Notes: generated by a model from the sequence alone, not told the origin. A stretch of DNA of 8,660 bases from Candidatus Uhrbacteria bacterium (GCA_016209345.1 JACQWH010000020.1:1-8660), one strand, 5' to 3'; positions 1 to 5,742 are shown, counted from the stretch's first letter. Numbers and translations: made by a program.

Positions 1-105
1 ACAAGCTACAAGCTACAAGCTACTAGCTACAAGCTACAAGCTACAAGCTACAAGCTACAAGCTACAAGCTACAAGCTACAAGCTACAAGCTACAAGCTAC
101 AAGCT
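1..105. repeat. Tandem array of a 7-bp unit (ACAAGCT), about 15 copies
   Basis: Fifteen head-to-tail copies of ACAAGCT can be counted from base 1 to 105. All are identical except the fourth (22-28), which reads ACTAGCT. The array touches the left edge of the window, so 15 is a minimum. It ends 10 bp before the ATG of rplJ and so occupies the position of the rplJ leader. Each unit contains the self-complementary tetramer AGCT. The period is 7, so copy changes would alter the leader length without touching the coding frame. A role in rplJL expression is possible but not shown; it may simply be an intergenic satellite, or a repeat at which the assembly broke. Confidence 0.97.
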
Positions 106-115
106 CCAATCTACT

Positions 116-655
116 ATGGCACGGACACGAAAAAGCAAAGAAGAGATACTCGACCGGCTCCATGATCGCATTGGGCGCAGCACTTCTATTGTGTTTGCCA
201 ATGTTAAAGGGCTGAAGGTAAAGGAAATCGAAACAGTGCGAGGCGGCCTCCGAAAAGAGGAGATGGAGTGTGTTGTTGCAAAAAAAACACTCCTGGCGCG
301 GGCGTTTGCAGATGCGGGCATCACCGCTTTCGATTTCAAAGGCCTGGACGGCGAAGTTGCTACGGTATTCAGTTTTGCCGATCAGGTGGCGCCTGCGCGC
401 GTGCTGAGCGCAATGGCAAAGAGCTATGAAGCGCTTGGTATTTTTGCGGGACTTTTGCGAGATGCTTCAAGCGGCGATCAGATTCTTGACACGCCCCAAA
501 TTCGCGCGCTCGCAAACTTGCCATCGCGCGATGAGCTCCGAGCGAAAGTCGTTGGGTCGCTGGCCGCTCCAATGCAGGGGGTGGTCGGAGTGCTGAACGG
601 TACGCTGCGTTCACTGGTGCAATTACTCAGCGCGTATTCGGCATCGAAATCATAA
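116..655 (+). CDS. rplJ: 50S ribosomal protein L10
   Basis: This is the base of the ribosomal stalk: L10 binds 23S rRNA with its N-terminal domain and holds L7/L12 dimers on its C-terminal helix. The 179-residue product has the usual family length. The N-terminus (RKSKEEILDRLHDRIGRSTS) and the FANVKGLKVKEIETVRGGLR segment at about 28-47 match the L10 globular domain, including the KKTLLARAF stretch around 57-65. The C-terminal part (roughly 135-175) is a predicted helix of the kind that binds L7/L12. The ATG at 116 is chosen because the N-terminus aligns well with the family. There is no Shine-Dalgarno sequence in front of it, only the end of the heptamer array and the bases CCAATCTACT. rplL follows 36 bp downstream, the usual order. 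L10-L12 leader autoregulation is known elsewhere, but the leader lies in the repeat and no such structure is recognisable. Confidence 0.97.
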   Translation: MARTRKSKEEILDRLHDRIGRSTSIVFANVKGLKVKEIETVRGGLRKEEMECVVAKKTLLARAFADAGITAFDFKGLDGEVATVFSFADQVAPARVLSAMAKSYEALGIFAGLLRDASSGDQILDTPQIRALANLPSRDELRAKVVGSLAAPMQGVVGVLNGTLRSLVQLLSAYSASKS

Positions 656-691
656 CCACTCTCAACCATAATACATTATATCTAGAGATGT

Positions 692-1099
692 ATGTCTGAT
701 GAAAAAAAGGATGTTGATGTCCCTGAGAAATTCAAGGATCTTGTTTCAAAAATCGAGAACTTAAGCGTTCTTGATCTTGCCGAACTTGTAAAAGTGCTGG
801 AGGCAAAGCTCGGCGTGTCGGCAGCAGCGCCCATGATGGCAGTTGCCGCGGCGCCTTCCGGCGATGCGGCGGGCGCACCTGAAGAGAAAACCGCGTTCGA
901 TGTAGAGCTTGCCGAGGCAGGCGCGCAAAAAATAGCGGTCATCAAGGCGGTTCGCGAACTTACTCAGCTCGGTCTCAAAGAGGCAAAGGACCTTGTTGAT
1001 GCGGCGCCAAAGGTGATCAAGGAAGGCGTAAGCAAGGCAGATGCCGAGAATATGAAGAAAAAACTCGAGGAAGCAGGCGGGAAAGTGAATCTTAAATAA
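692..1099 (+). CDS. rplL: 50S ribosomal protein L7/L12
   Basis: This is the multicopy acidic stalk protein that recruits and stimulates translational GTPases (EF-Tu, EF-G, IF2). The 135-residue product shows the classical layout. An N-terminal helical dimerisation domain (about 10-50, with LSVLDLAELVKVLEAKLGVS) binds L10. An Ala/Gly/Pro-rich hinge spans about 52-72. The C-terminal factor-binding domain starts at EEKTAFDVEL and contains KIAVIKAVRELTQLGLKEAK, LVDAAPKVIKEG and the terminal GGKVNLK. It is slightly longer than the usual 120-130 residues because of the N-terminal extension SDEKKDVDVPEKFKD. A weak purine stretch (AGAG, 684-687) lies just before the ATG. The spacing from rplJ suggests one transcript, which ends at the hairpin just after the stop codon. 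Confidence 0.98.
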   Translation: MSDEKKDVDVPEKFKDLVSKIENLSVLDLAELVKVLEAKLGVSAAAPMMAVAAAPSGDAAGAPEEKTAFDVELAEAGAQKIAVIKAVRELTQLGLKEAKDLVDAAPKVIKEGVSKADAENMKKKLEEAGGKVNLK

Positions 1100-1115
1100 C
1101 CCACCAAATATAAAA

Positions 1116-1146
1116 CAACCCCCGATTGCCTTCGGGGGTTTTGTTT
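1116..1146. terminator. Bidirectional intrinsic terminator between rplL and the convergent gene
   Basis: AACCCCCGA (1117-1125) pairs perfectly with TCGGGGGTT (1132-1140) around the loop TTGCCT. On the plus strand the stem runs into TTTTGTTT. On the minus strand it runs into TTGTTTTATATTT. It lies 17 bp after the rplL stop and directly abuts the minus-strand stop codon (1145-1147), so one hairpin can end both transcripts. Confidence 0.93.
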
Positions 1147-3457
1147 ATTTGACGTCAAACGGCACGTGAATCATGCGGCCCGCATCAAGGATAAAAATTT
1201 CCTTTGATTTTCGATTCACGGTAAAACCCTGCAATCCCGTAAAATGGTCGGATACAATCTGCGCGGCAATCTCAAACGTTTTTTTATGCAGTGCGATAAG
1301 TTTTTTCTGATCGGGGTTTAACGCATAGAGGAAGGGCTCATCAGAATTCGTCCAGAGCATCGTTGCGCCGATAAGAGCTTTTTTTGTCGTGTCGCTGGTT
1401 GTGCGTTCCACCGCGACGCCAGAGGAAAAGAGCCGGATATTCCCATCAGTGCCAAGCACATATACGTTCCCGTCTATCGCAAATGAGGAAGCGTTTTTTA
1501 CGGCCTCTTGCGGGGTTTGCGTCCAGGCCGCGCCTCGTGAAAAACCGGTAGCGACGGCCAAATGGCGATATATGATGCCTCGCTCCCGCGTTAAGACGTA
1601 TAGGCGGTTGTTATACATTCTGACAGTATCAAGCGACGTTTCACTCTCGTGACGAGGAAGGGAGATGTTTTTTACCGTTTGATCCGGAAATGTTAATGAG
1701 TAGAGTCGCTCTCCGTTGCCGCTGCAGAAGTAAAAAACAGTATCAGACGATGCAACGGCGCACGAAATGCTGGGAATCTTACCCCGGAGGTTCTCAAGGG
1801 GGTTCAATACATTATTCTCCTTGTCAAAAAGATAGAGTGTATCGGCCGAGTAAGCAAGAATAGCCGCTTTGTTTGCCACCAGTTGTACGTTCGGCACCGC
1901 TCCGGACGCATCAGGGGCAAGCGCGGCCGCAACGTCCAGCGAATCGAGACGCATGATATTGTTGAGCCGCAAGTCGATACTTTTCAGTTTTTCCTCCGCC
2001 GCCTTAAAGTCGCCGCGCGCGTGGAATTTTTTTGGAACTAAATCAAGCAATGCGTATGATTCCCCAAGCAGCACCCGCGCGCGTTGGCGGTCATCATAGA
2101 TCATGCTCGCGTCAATAAGGTCGTTTTTTTGTTCAATCCCCGCAATAATCTCTCTTGTACGAGTTCCCGCCTGCTCTGCTCCCCTGCGAAGCTGGATGCT
2201 GATTAAGCTGACGATAAAGAGAAAAATGAAAAGGACGCTCAGCAAAAAGAGCAAACGCGATTGGGGGGACAGCGCGGCAAATCGGCGGGCGCACCGCTCA
2301 ATGAAGCATGCAAGCGCACGGTGCCGTGCTTGCAGCCATGCATTCGTTTGTCCTGCATGTTCGCGAATGTTCATGGTGCGAACGGATCGCGCCGCAGCGC
2401 CAAGAGCGCGAACGCACGCGGCACCATAAGCGGGACTGTGCCGGGCGGCCGATCGAATACGCGTACCGGATGCGCGAAGAAGCGAAGAGGCCGCAGCGCG
2501 TCGCTCGCGAGAGAATGTCATAGCGATACGGCCACGCATATATGCCGCAGCGCGCCTTATAAAAATCCATACAGTTCGCAACAACTCGCGTGAATATTTT
2601 TTCAGATACGGCCTGACTGTCGGAGTGAGAATGGAATGCGTTCGGGTCTCAGTACTGTTCAATCCCTGCATTGACGTCGAGGAGAGCGTCGAGCGCGAAC
2701 GTAGCGAGTACTGATTATCCGCGGACGAATTTGAGAAGAACAGGGCGCTGAAATCAGCCCGGGAATTCACTTTCGAAAGAATGGAATGAAAGTTTTTCAC
2801 GACAGAGGATACGGGTGTATTTGAGATAATCTGTTTGATATGCGGCGGATCGATATAATCAAGGAGCGTCTGATTGCACAGGATGACCATGCTGGACGGG
2901 ATTGATATTTTACCGCTGATGATGTTTGAGAAAAGGCGGGTTTGCAAGTCAGCGGGCGCATCGCCGCTTTGCTTGATAATGTCAATCATTGAATATCGAG
3001 ATGCGCCAACCGGACCCGGGAGCGGATACATAAGGAAGGGAACAAGCGTCGTACCGGTGACGGAAAGAAAAAGCGTATCATGAATGAACGCGCCGAGAAC
3101 GCAGTTGACGCGGCGCATGTCAATGTGCTGTCCTCGGGCAGCTTGCTCCTGGGCATCGCGCAGCGCGTCTGATACTTTCTCATAGGTATAGTGCATGGAG
3201 CTTTCGAAAATGAATTCGCCCGAATCAGAGAGATTGTCGAACCCTTCGCCGTCCAGCATCCGTGCGCGATGATAGAAATCAAGAAAGTGTTTGACACTCT
3301 CTTTGATTATGATATGGTACAGTTCATTTCCCGATTTAATATCGAACATTCCAAAAAGGATGATTGAGTCATTTTGCTGTTCGATCTCATCATCGATGAA
3401 GACATAGGAGAGTTCGTCGCTGAGCTTTCCGGGTATCGATAGTTTTCCGCTATACAT
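1145..3457 (-). CDS. Single-pass membrane protein: degenerate PP2C-like N-half, Arg/Ala-rich linker, coiled coil, propeller-like C-half
   Basis: The 770-residue product has no family I can name firmly. Residues 1-230 resemble the fold of PP2C-type phosphatases. FGMFDIKSGNELYHIIIKES (35-54) is followed by helices, then VLGAFIHDTLFLSVTGTTLVPFLM (120-143, the strand pair typical of PP2C) and KISIPSSMVILCNQTLLDYI (183-202). The Asp residues that bind metal in active enzymes are not evident, so a non-catalytic sensor or binding domain is inferred. Residues 280-400 are strongly basic (many Arg and Ala). One transmembrane helix follows (LLFLLSVLFIFLFIVSLISI, 402-421). Residues 424-510 look coiled-coil, and 520-770 show repeated beta-strand units (LYLFDKENNVL, VFYFCSGNGERLYSL, VYVLGTDGNIRLF, EIFILDAGRMI) suggesting a beta-propeller. 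The positive-inside rule puts the N-half in the cytoplasm and the propeller outside. The gene stands alone, convergent with rplJL. No Shine-Dalgarno sequence precedes the ATG. Confidence 0.85.
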   Translation of the reverse strand: MYSGKLSIPGKLSDELSYVFIDDEIEQQNDSIILFGMFDIKSGNELYHIIIKESVKHFLDFYHRARMLDGEGFDNLSDSGEFIFESSMHYTYEKVSDALRDAQEQAARGQHIDMRRVNCVLGAFIHDTLFLSVTGTTLVPFLMYPLPGPVGASRYSMIDIIKQSGDAPADLQTRLFSNIISGKISIPSSMVILCNQTLLDYIDPPHIKQIISNTPVSSVVKNFHSILSKVNSRADFSALFFSNSSADNQYSLRSRSTLSSTSMQGLNSTETRTHSILTPTVRPYLKKYSRELLRTVWIFIRRAAAYMRGRIAMTFSRERRAAASSLLRASGTRIRSAARHSPAYGAACVRALGAAARSVRTMNIREHAGQTNAWLQARHRALACFIERCARRFAALSPQSRLLFLLSVLFIFLFIVSLISIQLRRGAEQAGTRTREIIAGIEQKNDLIDASMIYDDRQRARVLLGESYALLDLVPKKFHARGDFKAAEEKLKSIDLRLNNIMRLDSLDVAAALAPDASGAVPNVQLVANKAAILAYSADTLYLFDKENNVLNPLENLRGKIPSISCAVASSDTVFYFCSGNGERLYSLTFPDQTVKNISLPRHESETSLDTVRMYNNRLYVLTRERGIIYRHLAVATGFSRGAAWTQTPQEAVKNASSFAIDGNVYVLGTDGNIRLFSSGVAVERTTSDTTKKALIGATMLWTNSDEPFLYALNPDQKKLIALHKKTFEIAAQIVSDHFTGLQGFTVNRKSKEIFILDAGRMIHVPFDVK

Positions 3458-3469
3458 AACGCTTTATTT

Positions 3470-3485
3470 TATAGAGGGCTCTATA
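3470..3485. promoter_or_regulatory. Palindrome in the divergent promoter region (candidate operator)
   Basis: TATAGAG (3470-3476) is separated by GG from its exact reverse complement CTCTATA (3479-3485). The site lies 13 bp upstream of the start of the 770-residue protein gene and about 95 bp upstream of the winged-helix gene. On the minus strand a TTGTAA box (3505-3500) and the TATAGA half of the palindrome (3485-3480) lie 14 bp apart, a short but possible promoter. A dyad in this position suits a transcription-factor site. Binding by the neighbouring winged-helix protein is only a guess. Confidence 0.45.
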
Positions 3486-3498
3486 GGGAATAAAACCC

Positions 3499-3525
3499 TT
3501 TACAATTGTTTAAAACCAGTATACT
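3499..3525 (+). promoter_or_regulatory. Candidate promoter of the winged-helix gene
   Basis: TTTACA (3499-3504) and TATACT (3520-3525) resemble sigma-70 type -35 and -10 boxes, with a 15-bp spacer that is shorter than ideal. An overlapping TATACA (3525-3530) would give 20 bp. Transcription would start near 3532, leaving a leader of about 48 nt before the ATG at 3580. The stretch around it is markedly AT-rich. Confidence 0.4.
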
Positions 3526-3579
3526 ATACAGATAAAATTTCGCAATAACGAGCTTTTATCCTGCTAACGGATCGACTGT

Positions 3580-4227
3580 ATGCTTGAACAACTCTTTGGT
3601 TCAAGGACAAGAACAAAACTTCTTCGGCTGTTTCTTATGCATCCGGACAAGGCCTTTTTTATCAGGGAGCTTACGCGTCTTATTGATACGCAGATTAATT
3701 CCGTTCGACGCGAGCTGCAAAATCTTCTGGCCAGCGGCGTGATTAAAGAGGTGCCATTTGCGTCAAGCGCGCCTGCCGATGAAGCCATTTCATTTGTGCC
3801 GACAAAGCAATTAAAGGCAAAGAAGGCGCAAACCGATAAACAACCGAAGAAATTTTTTCAGGCAGACCAGGCATTTCTGCTCTTTCATGAATTGCGCGCG
3901 CTCTTTTTTAAAAGTCCGCGATTGCTGCAGCAGACGTTGGAGCGCGAGCTGAACACCCTGGGCACGATTCACTACGCTGTGCTTACAGGTTTTTTCGTTG
4001 ATCGGGACGATACGCCCATTGACCTTTTGGTGGTGGGCACGGTATTACGCTCTCGCCTGGCAAAGCTTATCCACGGGTTTGAAAAGGAAATAGAGCATGA
4101 AATTAATTATACGACAATGACGACAGAAGAGTTCCTGTACCGTAAAAGCGTCATTGACAGATTTCTGTTCACAATACTGGAGGGGAAGAAGGTTGTGTTG
4201 GTTGATACGCTATCCTCGCAAAAATGA
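3580..4227 (+). CDS. Winged-helix DNA-binding protein fused to a nucleotidyltransferase-like domain
   Basis: The 215-residue product has two parts. Residues 1-60 form a winged helix: a helix (TRTKLLRLFLMHPDKAF), FFIRELTRLIDTQINSVRRE as helix-turn-helix, and LQNLLASGVIKEVPF leading into the wing. A Lys/Gln-rich linker (78-92) follows. Residues 95-210 match the layout of small nucleotidyltransferase-fold domains: a helical lead-in, VLTGFF (134-139), PIDLLVVG (146-153), HEINYTTMTTEEFLYR (173-188) and DRFLFTILEGKKVVLV (193-208). The catalytic Gly-Ser and first Asp of active enzymes are absent; only the Asp in PIDLLVVG is kept. A ligand-sensing rather than catalytic role is therefore inferred. I recall similar fusions in other Patescibacteria. 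The gene is divergent from the 770-residue protein gene and monocistronic, ending at a strong terminator. A weak GGA lies 8 nt before the ATG. Confidence 0.87.
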   Translation: MLEQLFGSRTRTKLLRLFLMHPDKAFFIRELTRLIDTQINSVRRELQNLLASGVIKEVPFASSAPADEAISFVPTKQLKAKKAQTDKQPKKFFQADQAFLLFHELRALFFKSPRLLQQTLERELNTLGTIHYAVLTGFFVDRDDTPIDLLVVGTVLRSRLAKLIHGFEKEIEHEINYTTMTTEEFLYRKSVIDRFLFTILEGKKVVLVDTLSSQK

Positions 4228-4237
4228 TGAACGCCGC

Positions 4238-4268
4238 AAACCCGGGTCTCCCCGGGTTTTTTCTTTTT
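4238..4268 (+). terminator. Strong intrinsic terminator
   Basis: AAACCCGGG (4238-4246) pairs perfectly with CCCGGGTTT (4251-4259) around the four-base loop TCTC, and is followed by TTTTTTCTTTTT (4257-4268). It sits 10 bp after the stop codon of the winged-helix gene and separates it from the PH-domain gene. Confidence 0.95.
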
Positions 4269-4323
4269 CCTATTTTTCTGCTACTCTATGTAATATGTAA
4301 GAGTCCATCAAGGAACGAGACCT

Positions 4324-4908
4324 ATGCTTTCTATTCATGAAACAATACAACTTGAGCCCGAAGAGCGCATCATTGCTCTTTTTCGGCGACATGGCGCAAC
4401 GGTGTTTGTCAGCAGCGTCCCGTACGCGCTGCTTATCATTCTTCTTTTCCTCTTTATTTTTCCGCTTTTTTCGCTCGGCGGCCGGGGGATAGCGCTTTTT
4501 GCCGCACTTGGTTTTCTTTTTGCCATGCTTGCTCTGCGGAAAATTGCCGCGTGGCTTGGAACCATTACCATTCTTACCAGTCGGCGGCTTCTCATTATTC
4601 AGCGATTTGGTTTTTTTAAGAAGAAAGTGAATGAAATAAAGCTGGACCAAATAAGCGAACTGTCCTACGAGGTGAAAGGCATGCTGCAAACGGCCGGAAC
4701 ATACGGCACTATTTTTTTGCTTGTCACGTTTACCTCTGCAATGGTCAGTATTCCTGATATTCCCGACCCCCAAAGCGCCTTGAACGCAATTTCCCAAGCA
4801 ATCGGAAGGGCGGGAAATGAAAAATCTTCTCATCTGCAAACGCCATCCGCCCGGCAGAAACCCTCGTTTCATGCCGTTTCGCATTCGGATCCGGCGAACT
4901 GGAAATAA
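4324..4908 (+). CDS. Membrane protein with bacterial PH domain (bPH2/YdbS-like)
   Basis: This 194-residue protein carries two adjacent transmembrane helices, about 27-50 (VFVSSVPYALLIILLFLFIF) and 55-78 (GIALFAALGFLFAMLALRKI). A bacterial pleckstrin-homology domain follows on the cytoplasmic side, about 79-165. Its signature is TITILTSRRLLIIQRFGFF, then KKKVNEIKLDQISELSYEVKG, then GTIFLLV. The N-terminal ETIQLEPEERIIALFRRHG is typical of the family. The last 35 residues are polar and probably disordered. Bacterial PH-domain membrane proteins are thought to act as envelope scaffolds; the exact role here is unknown. AAGGA (4310-4314) lies 9 nt before the ATG and is one of the best ribosome-binding sites in the window. 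Only 2 bp separate it from the FtsB-like gene, so the two are probably translated from one mRNA, which hints at a link to division or wall growth. Confidence 0.88.
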   Translation: MLSIHETIQLEPEERIIALFRRHGATVFVSSVPYALLIILLFLFIFPLFSLGGRGIALFAALGFLFAMLALRKIAAWLGTITILTSRRLLIIQRFGFFKKKVNEIKLDQISELSYEVKGMLQTAGTYGTIFLLVTFTSAMVSIPDIPDPQSALNAISQAIGRAGNEKSSHLQTPSARQKPSFHAVSHSDPANWK

Positions 4909-4910
4909 TT

Positions 4911-5351
4911 ATGCCCCATGACATTGTATATGCGTTCCGACGGATGCTCACATCGCGCATTGCTCTCGTGGCGAGCATCGTCCTTTGCGCATTTCTCTTT
5001 TTTCGTCTCGTTCAGGTAGTATCGCGCTCGGCAAGTACCGGGAGAGAAATCGCATCTCTCAAGTCGGAAGTCGAATCGTTGCAGAGCGAGCAAAAACGGT
5101 TGGAGCACCTTCGGTCTTTTTTGCAGACGGATTTTTTTACCGAACAGGAGGCGCGCACAAAGTTCGGACTTCGCAAGGAAGGCGAACGTACGGTCATTAT
5201 TGTGAATGGAAATGAGTCAGCGCGCAACGAACTCGGCGGTCCTGAGCCGCAAACCGCCTCGCACGAAGCACGAGCAAACGGGCAGGGAAGCAGCCAGGTG
5301 AAGCAAAAAAATTACCGCCTGTGGTGGCAGTATTTTTTTGGCAGAGAATAA
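4911..5351 (+). CDS. FtsB/DivIC-like septum formation initiator protein
   Basis: This 146-residue bitopic protein has the layout of the FtsB/DivIC family, which bridges early and late divisome proteins. A short basic N-terminus (to about 16) precedes one transmembrane helix (IALVASIVLCAFLFFRLVQVV, 17-37). A periplasmic or external coiled coil spans 43-70 (GREIASLKSEVESLQSEQKR). The family's closing motif follows (TDFFTEQEARTKFGLRKEGE, 73-92), ending in a strand, RTVIIV. A polar linker rich in Gly, Ser and Asn (99-132) leads to an aromatic tail, NYRLWWQYFFGRE (134-146). The tail is absent from E. coli FtsB, and I recall comparable tails in other Patescibacteria. The start at 4911 has GGAAA 5 nt upstream, inside the end of the PH-domain gene. 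The ATG at 4918 is in another frame. The gene converges on the small minus-strand gene with an 8-bp gap. Confidence 0.88.
   Translation: MPHDIVYAFRRMLTSRIALVASIVLCAFLFFRLVQVVSRSASTGREIASLKSEVESLQSEQKRLEHLRSFLQTDFFTEQEARTKFGLRKEGERTVIIVNGNESARNELGGPEPQTASHEARANGQGSSQVKQKNYRLWWQYFFGRE
5305..5339 (-). terminator. Candidate terminator of the small minus-strand gene, inside the ftsB-like 3' end
   Basis: TACCGCC (5313-5319) and GGCAGTA (5326-5332) form a stem with one C-A mismatch. It is flanked by seven A (5305-5311) and seven T (5333-5339). Read on the minus strand, the hairpin lies about 20 nt past the TAG of the small gene and runs into a seven-base U-tract, as an intrinsic terminator should. 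On the plus strand it falls before the stop of the ftsB-like gene, where translation would be expected to suppress it. Confidence 0.5.
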
Positions 5352-5359
5352 CATGGATG

Positions 5360-5653
5360 CTAGACACCTTGAAGCCGGTCGACTTCCTGCGCAACTTGCG
5401 GCGAGTCATATTCGCCTGCGTGCGCGTGAGCTCCGCGAATGACGGGGGCTTTTTGGTCGATATGAAGAGAGCAGGTCATCACGGCAGTGCCAACATCTTG
5501 TATGTAGAGATGGAAACGAGGAAATTCATACCCTGTCATGCGTCTGACGTAGCTCGATTCGCCTTGTCTGTTGCTGTACGGCGCATACCCAAGGCGTCGC
5601 ATGACGATAAGCGGATTCGACGAGAGGGGAATTGTAAATGTTTGGCGGGACAT
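5360..5653 (-). CDS. Small conserved protein of unknown function, downstream of tRNA-Thr
   Basis: This 97-residue product resembles a small family I recall from Patescibacteria genomes; no function is known to me. From the ATG at 5653 it begins MSRQTFTIPL. It continues with VMRRLGYAPYSNRQGESSYVR and TGYEFPRFHLYIQDVGTAVM (conserved-looking Arg, Gly, aromatic core). It ends with SLHIDQKAPV, RGAHAHAGEYDS and a helix VAQEVDRLQGV. The His/Asp/Glu-rich stretch LHIDQKAP...AHAHAGEYD is the most distinctive part and could bind metal or nucleic acid, but this is speculation. There is no signal peptide or membrane helix. The frame is open upstream through the tRNA gene, so the first ATG after the tRNA 3' end is taken as the start; a later ATG at 5602 would give 80 residues. 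No Shine-Dalgarno sequence is present. Transcription is probably shared with the tRNA. Confidence 0.72.
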   Translation of the reverse strand: MSRQTFTIPLSSNPLIVMRRLGYAPYSNRQGESSYVRRMTGYEFPRFHLYIQDVGTAVMTCSLHIDQKAPVIRGAHAHAGEYDSPQVAQEVDRLQGV

Positions 5654-5665
5654 GTCGATGATTTC

Positions 5666-5739
5666 TGGAGCCCCCTGCCAGAATCGAACTGGCGCTCGTG
5701 GTTTACGATACCACTGTTCTGCCACTGAACTAAAGGGGC
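5666..5739 (-). tRNA. tRNA-Thr (anticodon CGT), CCA encoded
   Basis: The minus strand folds into a complete cloverleaf. The acceptor is GCCCCTT with AGGGGGC. The D arm is GTTC-AGTGGCA-GAAC. The anticodon arm is GTGGT-ATCGTAA-ACCAC with anticodon CGT, which reads ACG (Thr). The variable loop is GAGC, the T arm is GCCAG-TTCGATT-CTGGC, and the discriminator T is followed by a genomic CCA. The length is 71 nt plus CCA. All stems pair, with one G-U wobble in the acceptor. T33 and the TTCGA T-loop are in place. The 5' end is divergent from the glutaredoxin gene with a 73-bp gap, and the 3' end lies 12 nt before the start codon of the small minus-strand gene. Confidence 0.96.
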
Positions 5740-5742
5740 ATT

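Noticed and set aside
1..105. CRISPR array
   Set aside because: The unit is 7 bp with no spacers between copies; this is a simple tandem repeat.
2261..2593. Several open frames of 70-110 codons on both strands over the Arg/Ala-rich segment
   Set aside because: Explained by the GC-rich, stop-poor DNA of the basic linker; none has family motifs, and the 770-residue frame runs through without interruption.
4270..4884. 204-codon minus-strand frame
   Set aside because: It is antisense to the PH-domain membrane protein and rich in Lys, Arg and Asn with no recognisable fold; a shadow of the hydrophobic coding strand.
5321..5728. 135-codon plus-strand frame starting with GTG inside the ftsB-like gene
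   Set aside because: It crosses the small minus-strand gene and the tRNA antisense, and its translation shows no conserved pattern.
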